Numbered from the stretch's first letter, positions 11,435-21,310 are shown. The stretch: DNA of 64,000 bases from Diadophis punctatus similis (GCA_023053685.1 JALIGW010000002.1:171521430-171585429), one strand, 5' to 3'. The notes: generated by a model not told the origin, from the sequence alone. Translations and numbers: made by a program.

Positions 11435-11600
11435 ATGACCCTCGGGCCGGCGCTGGCTCAGCAGGCTGGGGCCGCCGCCGCAGCCTTCCCGCCGCCGGGA
11501 CTGGGGGCCCAGCCGCAGCAGCAGCAGCAGCAGGCCTCTCAGCTGTGGGCGGCGGGGGGGCGTCCTGCGTTGACTCCTCCGGCGCTGGCCGGGATGGCCG
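11435..11600 (+). other. Possible second captured coding fragment (unidentified)
   Basis: Reading outward from the spacer, an ATG at 11435-11437 opens MTLGPALAQQAGAAAAAF followed by a proline/glycine stretch, six glutamines and ASQLWAA. The same frame is open in the mirror arm on the minus strand. The Ala/Gln-rich composition resembles the N-terminus of many nuclear regulators, but I do not recognise a gene. It runs antisense to the HES segment, where its continuation is only a shadow frame. Confidence 0.3.
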
Positions 11601-11643
11601 CCGCGGGCGAGGAGGAGCTCTTCTCCATCAGGTCGGCGGGCAT
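11539..11643 (-). pseudogene. Captured first coding segment of a HES1/HES4-like gene, right arm
   Basis: Mirror copy of the frame at 11110-11214, read leftward. ATG is at 11643-11641 and TGA ends at 11539. The 34 residues are the same, including MPADLMEKSSSSP; the coding differences seen are silent or lie in a C-run that preserves frame. The frame is also open well upstream of this ATG. Confidence 0.85.
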
Positions 11644-11855
11644 CGTGGCCGCGGGAGAGCCGGCGCGACTCGGGATCCGGTGCAGCGTCCCCTGCAGCGA
11701 AGCGGGCGGGCGGGCGGGGGGGGTGGCCCCCTCAGGCGGCGGCGACTGCTGGCCCTTCCCAGTACGGCACACCACCCCCCCCCGCTCTTTCCTGCGGCCG
11801 GAGCTGCCGGGCTAGCGAGCCTCCCCCAGCCCTGCGCAACCCCGGCCGGCTCCCT

Positions 11856-11985
11856 ACCTGGCGGCCGCTATTTATAAACTGCCCTGCACGCGAACGGCTC
11901 TTGTGAAACTTGCCAAACTTGTGAAGAGCACTTGCAAAGCCGTGCCCGCCGAAAATTGTATTTGTCTTTCGCCCCCCATGAGCCG
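11856..11985 (-). promoter_or_regulatory. Captured HES1/HES4 promoter, right arm, with extra upstream sequence
   Basis: Minus-strand TATA box at 11869-11878, the 17-bp GAGCCGTTCGCGTGCAG block at 11884-11900, N-box CACAAG at 11900-11905 and a second CACAAG at 11918-11923. Between the two, 'gtttggcaagtttcac' lines up with the remembered mouse 'gtttgggaagtttcac'. The TGGGAA core that resembles an RBPJ/CSL site in the gene is TGGCAA here. This arm keeps about 75 nt more upstream sequence than the left arm, so the inverted duplication took place after capture of a longer fragment. Confidence 0.8.
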
Positions 11986-12137
11986 CGGCCGGCCGTCCCT
12001 GCAGGGGAGAGCCCGCCCCCCAGCCCTCCCTCGCCCCTTTCAAAAAATCGGGACTTTTTAAGAGGGCGGGCGGGACGCGGGACAAACCATTAAAAAGCGG
12101 GTCTGTCCCGCCAAAATCGGGACGTCTGGTCACCTTA

Positions 12138-12289
12138 GACTAGTTTGCCATTGCCTTCTTTTTCCTAGGATTGAATGAGAATGAATGGCCCAAATTCATC
12201 CAGCTGGCTTCTTGCTTAAGGCAGAACTAGAACTCACAGTCTCCTGGTTTCTAGCCTGGTGCCTTTAACCACTGCATCAAACTGGTTCT
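12138..12289 (-). mobile_element. tRNA-derived SINE, 5' part (split by the HES-carrying hAT)
   Basis: On the minus strand this begins near 12289 with 'gatgcagtggttaaagg' (A-box like), then 'gagttctagttctgcc' (B-box like), and a body ending 'ggcaatggcaaact' at the break. The rest lies at 10659-10717. Confidence 0.8.
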
Positions 12290-13907
12290 TATCCTGTTAT
12301 CCCTCTCCCCCCCACTCCCTCTCTCCCTGAAAATGTTATGGGACTAAAGATATATTCTCATATTCTTTCTCTCAGTTGCCCTGTAAATGAAATGAAAGAT
12401 AATGACCTTATCCATTTTCCATTTCCCATTTCTGGGGCTTTTGATTGTACAAAATTGCAATGCAAAGAAAGCAAAATTATAGATCATTTAATATTTGCAC
12501 TTTATCTGCTTGCTTGTTTACTTATTTTTCACATTTCTGAACCTCCCATCTCCCTCAAAGAGTATTAATTATACTCCTGGTGGAGAGCAGGGAAGGTAAA
12601 AAGGAGAACTCAGGAAGTAGGGGTTAAGTAGTTTGCAAAGACCAAGATATACAACAAGTGAAATATTACTGCTCAATATGAGAACACTACATAAAAGCTC
12701 TATAAGAGCTGCAGGTCAGAAACATTCATCATTTTTCATGTATTTCTCCACATCACAAAGGCAAAAATGTGTTTTAAGTTCTCTCAAGATCTGAAGGCAT
12801 GTTGGGAGGTAAGGTACGCCAATGCTCTGAACTGTGATCCCAGCAATGAAAACATTTAGGGCTTCTGTGTATATGTTCTACTTTTCTTGTCAGATCAGGA
12901 AAAGATAAGCTCAGACCTGAAGCTGTTTTTTAAAAAAGTGATATATCTAGAGACTCAGAAGAAAAGCCATTGCAAAATGAATCACAGGGCTCATTTTGAT
13001 TGTGTTCAAGAGTTGGAATTGGTCAAAATCTTACTAAGAATTATTCATATCGATTAATGAATATTAACTAGTCCTTTCCATCAGCAAATGGCTAAACTTT
13101 CAATTACAGTATAATGACTTTTTTGCTTTTTTTAAAAATAACATTTTTATTGAAATTCTTGTTTTACAGAACTGAAGACAATGCAGGTCCTGCGCTGAAC
13201 TCAAGGCATACTCTTAAAAATAGCATTGAGACCACCAATATGCATTTTGACTTTGTATTGTGTTTATATCTGTCTTTTCTTTAATGCATAGCCATGCTCT
13301 ATATTGAGTACAGTTTTTCAGGAACATGAAATGAAATTCTATTATATAGATTGGGTGAAAAGCTTCGTTTAGGTTCACCACTTATGTTCAGTGAGATTTA
13401 AAGTAGCCACATTACCTAATTAAACAGGGTTTTGTTTGGGTAATACATTCTGTATGTAATTAGCTTTCCCTGATAATTTTTTTTAGATACTTTATGTGGC
13501 AGTTGCCCCATCCAGACTCTAAATAACAAGATATATCCAAAATCATCAGAGGGGGCCATGCCAGTATTATGAGCTCTTGGTAAACAGACTAAGTTTTCTT
13601 TTCCCCCAAAACAGAAAAATGATGAATTCTGAAGGAAGCTGAGCCATTTCTAATTAAATAACATGCAAGTAACCCAAGAATGTATATAAGAAGAGGAAGG
13701 AGAGGTTATTCTTTTAGTGATTGGTAACTGCCCTTTTAACATTTTTGCTTTTTGTTTTGGATGAGCACTGCAGTGAGTGAGTTGATGGCATGGAGATGGC
13801 TCTTAAGCACATGCGTTTAATTTCCCAAAGGTCTTTCTGGGGCATTTTTTGGATATGCTGACCGACCATAAGGCTTCACTTCACAATACTGAAGTAAAAT
13901 TCAACTT
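12290..13907. other. No recognised gene
   Basis: AT-rich. 'aaataacatttttattgaaattcttg' at about 13134-13160 could be the tail of an antisense LINE 3' end, but it is too short to call. Confidence 0.4.
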
Positions 13908-14149
13908 GAGGAGCCGAGGTGGCACAGTGGTTAAAAGCAGCACTGCGACCTTCAGCTGATTGCTAGTTCAGCAGTTCAGCTGTTCAAATCTCACCAGGCT
14001 CAAGGTTGACTCAGCCTTCCATCCTTCCGAGGTGGGTAAAATGAGGACCCAGATTGTTGGGGGCAATATGCTGAACTCTGTAAACCACTTAGAGAGGGCT
14101 GTAAAGCACTATGAAGCGGTATATAAGTCTAAGTGCTATTGCTATTGCT
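13908..14149 (+). mobile_element. Squamate tRNA-headed SINE (family A), full-length-looking
   Basis: It starts 'gagccgaggtggcacagtgg' with an A-box-like sequence and has a B-box-like 'gttcaaatctc'. The body has 'ggttgactcagccttccatc', and the end is 'gcggtatataagtctaagtg' plus a (CTATTG)n tail. AACTT occurs on both sides and may be the target duplication. Other copies: 19383-19616 and 28695-29006. Confidence 0.85.
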
Positions 14150-14235
14150 AACTTCCAGTGCATTTGGCTTCTGTATATAAAAATTAGGAAGGGGGTCAAT
14201 GTAATCTTTCCTTTACCTTAAAAAGGGTAAAAAAA

Positions 14236-14645
14236 ATCCAAAATATTGATTTATTAAATTTATATCCCAGTGATTCTGGATGGTTTACAAAATGATAAAA
14301 TAAATATAAAACTAAAACAACACAAAGTGAAAAAGAGCAAAGATTGCAGAGATAACAAACCCAGATGGGAACAAAGAAAAAGAAGAAAATGGGATTCAAA
14401 CATGCTTACCAAAGGCCTGAGCAAAGAACCAGGTCTTCATGGCACTTTGAAAGGCCAGAAGGGTGGGGCCGTCTGGATCTTGGGGACAACCTCAGGTTCT
14501 GCACCTGAAGAGGGACACTTCCGGGGTCCTGAGAGGTGGCATTATGTAACCGAGGGAACCTGGAGCATGCCAACCCTATCAGATTGGATCAAATGGGCAG
14601 ATATGATGGGTCACAGGCAGGCTCTCAAGTCCCAAGGCCTATTGC
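14236..14645 (+). repeat. Dispersed squamate repeat (unnamed), diverged
   Basis: 'tttattaaatttatatccc ... gatggtttacaaaat', then 'caggtcttcatggcactttgaaaggccagaagggtggggc' and a long GC-richer body, match a repeat I remember as abundant in lizards and geckos. The 134-codon frame at 14270-14674 is not a known protein. Confidence 0.5.
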
Positions 14646-17618
14646 AGTGTAGAGTTGAGCTTGATTGCAAATGAAAAATCTCTCAGGGCAGTCTTGACTG
14701 GAAACCTCACTCTGATATGAATGAATGTGGGTTACAATTTTAAAACATATTATAAACAATCCATTGAAAGAACTGTCCTTCTATAACTTGAATGTTTGTC
14801 TTTAAGAATTCCTTTTCCTATTGGGATAAAAACTCTTGGCAGTCAAATGCATAAGATCCACTTTATTCAGCTTAAGTATCAATTTGCTTGGTAAAATAGG
14901 TCCACTAATAGGAGGAAAGGAGTCAACTGAACCAGATACCCCTTTCAAAATTTATTGCTATTCTGAGGAATTTCTTATATATACCAGAACTGAGAATCTG
15001 AACAACAGGCTGCCACGACAAGGAAAAGAATAAGTGGTGTTATCTTGATAGTCAGATAAACACAGTATCTGCTCAAATAAAGTCATTTGGGGAATATTGG
15101 TTGAGAAAGCCACTTCACTTTGGATCTACTCCTTTCCCCATCCTCTGGTCAAAAAAGTCCTCAATACCAAGCTGTTAAAGGCAGCCATAAAATTGAGAAG
15201 AAACACTGACAAAGACATTTTATCAAGCTCCATCTGGGAGACAGGCCAGCTCTTCCTACTTCAAGTTTATTTTTCCTACACTGGTTTACTTCAGATAAAG
15301 TCTCATAAATAGTTAAGAGGGTCATTTATACATGTTTGGGAATGGGTATTGCTTTCATCACAGGCCCAGGATCCCCTGGCCTTAAGCTGCAGAACACAAC
15401 CTTTGCATGAAAAGCCAGGAGAAAAATGCTAACTTTTTTTTTTATTATTCTGCATTTTCACTCAAAGTTAGAAGTGCAAAAGCTATACTGCTTATGTAAT
15501 AATAGTTACATACTACTCCCTTTCTTACAATGCAGCCAGCATTTCCTACATATAATTAAGATGTTAAAATATCAATGTTGGAATAAGAAGTAGATTATTA
15601 TAGAGTTGGTATCTCTTCTTGCTTCAAAATAAGATATTATTCCCGTTTATTCATTTTTCCCAGTATTTTAAATGGGACAATTCAGCATATTTTTCGTATT
15701 TTTTGGCCAAAGTTAAAAACATTAACTTTTGAGCAGATTATGATCAGTTTGTTTTAAAAAAATAAGTTAGAACTTTTTAGTCATCTTTAACTCTCACTTT
15801 TCCAACAACATTGCAATATGTATGATTAATAGCTATTGAAGCTGAAGGAATCAGGTTTATAATGCTGTATTATTTCTTAGATTTATAGCCACTTTCAAAG
15901 GAATGACTAGGCATTTATAACAATCTGTGCTGGTTTGGGAATGAAAATGTTCCTTTATATAAAGTAATTTAACAATAAAATGCTAAGTTTTTATTATCTA
16001 TATTAAAATTAATTTGTATTATCTTTTGGAGAATATCTTTCTAATGAGCAGTATGAAAAACTGAAAGAGTATGACAAAGGCTGATTTTATTATAATTCTA
16101 CTTTCTCTTCAATATATCAGCTGATGGTAGAAATGGGTTTATTTAATTTAATGAGAAATCAACTGAATGAAATAAATACAGCAAATTAATAATGTAATAA
16201 TCCATCAGCAATAAATAGTAGGAAGTACCAATGTAGAGTGATTGATTATGACAGAAGTTATTCAACCTCACTGCAACTTCGGAAAAAATATTTTATTTTA
16301 TGGCCACAAGAAATTTGTGTAGGCAGCGAAAACATGATAATAATTTATGAAAGTTATAAGATATATGATAAAAGCAATATTTTGAGAACTGAGATGAATT
16401 CCTTATTCTGGTATTCATATTGTGGAGGTGCATCTTTTTATTAATCATATTAAGACCAGCATTACTGTTTCTAACTGAGAAGAACCATTTCTCATTCATC
16501 CTAACCACTGTGAAATGGGTTGCTATCTGTTATTGAAGAGTGGCTGCCATTTTGTTTCTCTCTCAAATTTTTGTTCTGAAAAGATTGTTGAATGTTGACT
16601 GTTTTCTTTGTCACCGACTGGATGCCAATAAAGGACAGGTTCTGAATACCCACAGAAAAAATTATATGTTTATAGAGTGAAGGCCATTTATTTTACAGAA
16701 GTGGTACACTTTTACATTGTCAAACAGGCCAGTGATTGAATTAAATTTGTTAAAAACATAAAGGCATGACAAAAAGACAAAACCATGAAGAAAATGTTAA
16801 TCTCGCAATTTATGTTTTGAGTGTTCAGATTAACTACTATTCAGTAGATATTGAATCAAGTAACTCCCACACTGTGCCACCACATTGAATTCAGGAGGAT
16901 TTATTCACAAGTAAATATACCTGAGTATAAAGTATTTCATTAAATTAAACTGAAATGGACAAATATCTCCAGCCCATTGGTATGGTATGTCTCCTCTTTA
17001 AGTCAACATATAATATATAGAAGCCAAGTTAGTGGAATAATTTGGCAGAAAAATTGCAGACGTTTCATTTCCTTTCCCAGCAGAAACAGTAGATGGGAAT
17101 AAGTTAAATAAATAATGATTTACTTGCATTTCATGAAACTCTAAACCCGTTGCCTACTTCAGTTGCATCCTTTCTGCCTACTGGTAGAACCAATATTATT
17201 CATCGTCTTGGTTGAGGCAAGACAAAGCTAGGTCAATCCCCCAACAGCAAGTCACTGTTTTTGAGTTTTAGCAGACCTTTCAAGTGTTCCGAGAAGTACA
17301 AACAAAACCTTCTTCAACAATTAGCTGATGTGTTAACCTTGAATCTCTTTCCTTCTTCCTTACTATTGTACTGATCCCTTTGAATAAAGTGCCTTACTAT
17401 TGAATTTCACATTTCTGTAGATTTGATCTAGAGTTCCACTGTAATCTCTGATTTCCATTTTGACCTGGAATTTTATGTGGTCTAAACGGAAATTGATTTC
17501 TTATTTTTCAGATGAGCAAGAGTCAAATTGCATGTTAAGTTAAGCTCCTGCTTTAGTGGGTATGCTTACTCAAGTTACAGAAGGCAATTGCACTTTGCTC
17601 TGATTCGGAAGAGATTGT
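14646..17618. other. Long stretch with no recognised feature
   Basis: AT-rich and without terminal repeats, arrays or protein similarity visible to me. It may contain conserved non-coding sequence, which only alignment would show. Confidence 0.4.
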
Positions 17619-17701
17619 GTATGTATGTATGTATGTATGTATGTATGTATGTATGTATGTATGTATGTATGTATGTATGTGTCTGCGTGTGTGTGTGTGT
17701 A
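17619..17701. repeat. (ATGT)n then (GT)n microsatellite
   Basis: About 15 ATGT units followed by a short GT-rich run. Confidence 0.97.
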
Positions 17702-17721
17702 TTTATTTTACTGCATAAATA

Positions 17722-17729
17722 AATAATAA

Positions 17730-17784
<55 letters not shown>

Positions 17785-18012
17785 ATGTAAAATCTCCTTT
17801 GAGTCAAGCTTGATTCCTGGAAACTCCTTAGACACCTCCATGCAGTTTCTTAATAACAATGCAGACATGGTTTGCCATAGTTTACTTCTGCAAAGATTGT
17901 TGACTTCCTAGACTAGCCTACAACAATTGTGGCATTCCCTGGAGGTCTCTCATTCAAGTACTAACCAGCCCTAACTCTGCTTAGCTTCTAAAGTCCCACA
18001 ATGCCGTCCACC
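17722..18012 (-). mobile_element. 5S-rRNA-derived SINE with (AAAT)n tail
   Basis: On the minus strand, 18012 to about 17914 matches the 3' two-thirds of 5S rRNA. Landmarks are 'agaagctaagcag', 'ctggttagtacttg', 'gagacc' (C-box region) and the terminal 'tgtaggct'. Next comes a body (about 17913-17787) with 'tggcaaaccatgtctg ... aaactgcatgg ... ccaggaatcaa', resembling the 3' part of the tRNA-headed SINE at 34076, and then a (TTTA)n tail at 17722-17786. This fits the 5S-headed Sauria/RTE-type SINEs known from squamates. It is 5'-truncated, so the internal promoter is incomplete. Confidence 0.8.
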
Positions 18013-19382
18013 TGCTCCCGCATGACATTTATACTACCCAAAATGCTTTTTAAAAAGCAAATATAGATGTGGGGAGGATGTTGTAGTTGGAGAAACAAAA
18101 ACAATGCAAAAAGGAAAAAGCAATTGTTCCAATGATACTAGTCATTAGTATACTAGTTACAATGTAGATTTTCAAACAGTTGTTCTTAGCTTAAATGGCT
18201 TGGTCTTTCTTGCCTGTTCCTATATTACATACATCTCATACACAAGTGCATGAATGATTATTCCCTAACATACTATCTATAAAAGCTTTTTCTAAGCTGG
18301 TGCCATTCAGAAGTGTTAGGTTACAATTTACAATCATTTTCAATCCGCACAGCCAACATATCTTGTAGGAAGGCCAGGAATTTGATGAAGACGTATTTCA
18401 GCTCTTAAAGGTAATGGTAACTGGTTTCTGCTTAGAGCAACATTAATTCCAAACTAGTTGTGTTTTGCATTTTCAGATTCAATTTCTCATTTAAGACAAC
18501 TCTGCATCTGGTTTTGACTTTAATGAGGCACAGCCCTGTCAGTATCTTTTCCAAGGATTTCACCTATGTTGTATGAAATGTGTTTTTTGGTAATATAAAA
18601 ATAAAATTAGCACTTTGAAATGGCATACACATAAAATATGATTATTTTTGACAGGAGGAAATTAAATTGTAGGAAGTCTGCAACAGCCTGTTTTACATTT
18701 AGAAATGTATATTTGGAAGGATAAAAACTCAAACCAAAGTAATGTAAATAATGTAATTATATCCAGGAGTTTCCGAATCCTAACATTGATTTGATGTTTG
18801 TCCTTGAGAAAGTCACAGTTTCTATAGGATCTCCGTTGCTGACTTGCAAAATATACCAGACTCAAGATAGAGGGGTAGGGTGAACGCCAATAAACATTGT
18901 GGTGGAAATAAATACTTTCTCTCCCCCTTTAATGAATTAATGTGAAACAATTATGTTGCACTGTTTTTTCATTCTGTGGAATTGCCTTTCTATTTGGGAG
19001 TTAGATTTTTATCCAACCTTTTTCCCCTGAAGTATATTTAGGGTTCCTTCCTCCCATATCCCTCCCCTACAAAATAACAATGACCGATCCCAGAAAGCTG
19101 AAGTGACCATGAACTTGAGTTCTGCTATTTTAAACTTTGATCACAGTGGTTATTGGTCTACTCAGAGTGCCAGACCAAAAAAACTTGGACATCACTTAGA
19201 AAATATGCACATTGATAAAATTTCCATCAGTCAATTGCAAAAGAGCTCTCTGCTTGGATCTAGACTGATACATTTTAGGTTCTCGGGAGGAACTCAGTGT
19301 GTATGAAGGCTAATACCGGCTAAAGAACTGGCAGCTGTGACTTCACATTGTTGTGAATAGATAATAATAATACTTCTATTAT
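18013..19382. other. No recognised feature
   Basis: Nothing supported on either strand. Confidence 0.45.
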
Positions 19383-19616
19383 GAGCCGAGGTGGCACAGT
19401 GGTTAGAATGCAGTACTGCAGGCTACTTCTGCTGATTGCCAGCTGCCAGCAGTTTGGCAGTTCGATTCTCACCGGCTCAAGGTTGACTCAGCCTTCCATC
19501 CTTTCAAGGTTGGTAAAATGAGGACCAAGATTGTTGGGGCAATATGCTGACTCTGTAAACTGCTTAGAGAGGGCTGTAAAGCACTGTGAAGCAGTATATA
19601 AGTGCTATTGCTATTT
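19383..19616 (+). mobile_element. Squamate tRNA-headed SINE (family A)
   Basis: Same start ('gagccgaggtggcacagtgg'), body and 'cagtatataagtgctattg' end as the copy at 13908. It lies immediately upstream of the R4-type LINE remnant. Confidence 0.85.
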
Positions 19617-19687
19617 ACCAAATATTTCAAACAAGTATGGAAAGTTATGAAATCAAAACTAAATGAAGGAAACATCATTAGAGCAAT

Positions 19688-20180
19688 TACCATATTTTTC
19701 AGAGTATAAGACGCACCGGAGTATAAGACGCACCTTAGTTTTGGGGGAGGAAAATAGGGAAAAAAAATCTACCTACCAGGTATTCATCTGGCTAGCGTCC
19801 TTAGTCTGTTCAGCTTCAGTACATTATTTTATCCCCTGGTTAGGGCTGAAAAAATCTTTTTCAGAGGAGTAGGAATGAAAACAAGCCTGCAAAGACTTAG
19901 GGCAGGAAAAACTACTTCGGAGGGAGTAGGAATTAAAAAATGCTGCAAGCCGATAAGATCGTTAGCACCTCCTTAGGGCTGAAAAGACCTTTTTCAGAGG
20001 GAGTAGGAATGAAAACAAGCCTGGAAAGACGGAGTAGGAAGCTGGGAAGATCGTTAGCACCTCCTTAGGGCTGGGGAAAAAAGCTTTGGAAAAGCTACAT
20101 TCGGAGTATAAGATGCACCCAAATTTTCAGCCTCTTTTAGGGAGGAAAAAGATGCGTCTTATACTCCGAAAAATACGGCA
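19688..20180. mobile_element. MITE-like DNA element with ~27-bp terminal inverted repeats
   Basis: It starts 'taccatatttttcagagtat' and ends with the inverse 'atactccgaaaaatacggca'. 'agtataagacgcacc' is repeated just inside the left end and inverted near the right. Internally, 'ttagggctgaaaa...ctttttcagagg.gtaggaat' occurs three times in tandem. The element splits the R4 frame precisely: joining the flanks restores Ile-Asn-Thr-Trp. The target duplication is unclear, so superfamily is left open. Confidence 0.75.
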
Positions 20181-20609
20181 ATACCTGGCAGTCCCTGTTA
20201 TTCAATATACAGCAGGAGTTCCCTAGATTCACGGAATTTGATAACTTGGATCCAAAGACTAGAAAACGAATGACAATGCTCCATGCTGTGCACTCAAAAA
20301 TTGATGTTAATTGGTTATATTTGCCAAGAGCCAAAGTGAGTACAGTACAGGTGAAACTAACTCGGGAGGAAGAAAAGCACAGCCTGAATGACTACACTAA
20401 GAAAAGCTAAGAACCCTTGCTGAAGGAAGTCAATCAAGGAAAGTTCTTGAAAACAACGAAGGTGAAGGCTGAATATGGAAAATAAACAATTGAAAACTGA
20501 TTTGTTAATTAGAAGAACAAGCTAATGTGTAGTCAATACTTGAAGGATATAGAAGGAAAAGTTGACAACAATCTTATGTGGAGCTCGTTAACATCAGGAT
20601 TGCATAAAG

Positions 20610-20836
20610 CAGTGGTTTCCAATCTATTTTTTTTTGGCCATGCCCCACCTAAGGGTCTCTAAAATCCTGATGCCCCCCCCCATGACATATAATTCTTACT
20701 ATTCAAAAAGTGAACTCCTACTCATGCGGAGGAAGCCTAAAAGGCCATTAACTTGGTTTAAACAAGGTTCCAATTGCCCCCATTAAAAATCAAATTGCCC
20801 CCCTGTGGGGCGTGGGCCCCACATTGGGAACCACTG
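20610..20836. mobile_element. Non-autonomous hAT (Charlie-like), 227 bp, perfect target duplication
   Basis: CAGTGGTTTCCAATCT at the left and ACATTGGGAACCACTG at the right form terminal inverted repeats. GCATAAAG is present at both 20602-20609 and 20837-20844. It is inserted in the R4-type LINE. Confidence 0.92.
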
Positions 20837-21310
20837 GCATAAAGGTAAAAACATGATATGTAACGAACAGCAACAAAGGTAATCTTTGTAGTGAAAAGAT
20901 GACACAATTGACTATTTGATCAGTGACTGTGGCAAGATTGCACAAACTGATACAAGCAGCGTCATGCCAGAGGTTTGGAATCAAGGGTAGTAAAAACTGC
21001 TGAGACCATCAGGTTGAGAAGGTTTTGGGAAATGAAGCGAGTTAAGATCTTATGGGACTTTAAGATCAAACAGACAGGCTTCTTGTGCATAAAATGTTTG
21101 ATATAACAATTATTGAAAAGAAGAAAAGTCTGGTTCACTGATGTTGTTATTCCAGGTGATGCTAGATCTGAGGATAAACTATTAGAAAAAAAATATGTGA
21201 AATACTGGGACTTGCAGATTGAAGTTGAACGCTGATGGGAACAAAAATCTATTGTTATACTGGATTGGAGCCCTCAGAGTGAAACCTTGATATTTGGAAA
21301 TATTGACTTT

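Larger units (their letters stand above)
10848..11908. repeat. 489-bp inverted repeat (long palindrome) with 83-nt loop
   Basis: Left arm 10848-11336 and right arm 11420-11908 are reverse complements about a centre near 11378. Outer ends and inner ends keep the same register. In between, a 3-nt gain in a G-run and a 3-nt loss in a CAG run of the right arm cancel out. I count under ten differences by eye, so identity is roughly 98%. Pairing stops abruptly at 10847/11909 on the outside and at 11337/11419 on the inside. Confidence 0.95.
10718..12137. mobile_element. hAT-like DNA transposon carrying an inverted pair of captured HES1/HES4 5' ends
   Basis: The ends are TAAAGTGACCAGA and TCTGGTCACCTTA (imperfect terminal inverted repeats). 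They are flanked by identical 8-bp copies of GACTAGTT, the hAT hallmark, and the insertion cleanly splits a SINE. From the left the element holds its own end, a GC-rich hairpin core (10784-10833), and then two 489-bp arms (10848-11336 and 11420-11908) facing each other around an 83-nt spacer. Beyond the right arm come extra promoter-like sequence and a 'gggacttttt...gggacaaacc...aaaatcgggac' end typical of this family as I remember it. The arms carry the promoter and first coding segment of a HES gene. No transposase frame is present. The element is very rich in undecayed CpG compared with its surroundings, so it is young, unmethylated, or both. Confidence 0.9.
19617..21310 (+). pseudogene. 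R4/Dong-type LINE, C-terminal part of the polyprotein, broken
   Basis: Pieces at 19617-19687, 20181-20609 and 20837-21310 read, in plus-strand frames, KLNEGNIIRAI, then (after the inserted MITE) NTW-AVPVIQYTAG, KTRKRMTMLHAVHSK, WLYLPRAK, then DDTIDYLISDCGKIAQTD (remains of a zinc-knuckle region), KILWDFKIKQT and VIPGDARSEDK...LEKKYVKYWDLQIEVER. These match, from memory, the region after the RT in R4-clade LINEs, ending in the restriction-like endonuclease. Stops and frameshifts are frequent. Two DNA elements interrupt it (19688-20180 and 20610-20836). Confidence 0.75.

Noticed and set aside
10941..11877. Several long open frames (up to 185 codons) across the GC-rich element as protein genes
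   Set aside because: They are symmetrical products of the inverted repeat and of low stop-codon density at high GC. Only the 34-codon HES segment resembles a known protein, with one further frame kept as an unidentified possibility.
17914..18012. Functional 5S rRNA gene
   Set aside because: The 5' third is missing, many substitutions are present, and a SINE body with simple tail follows.
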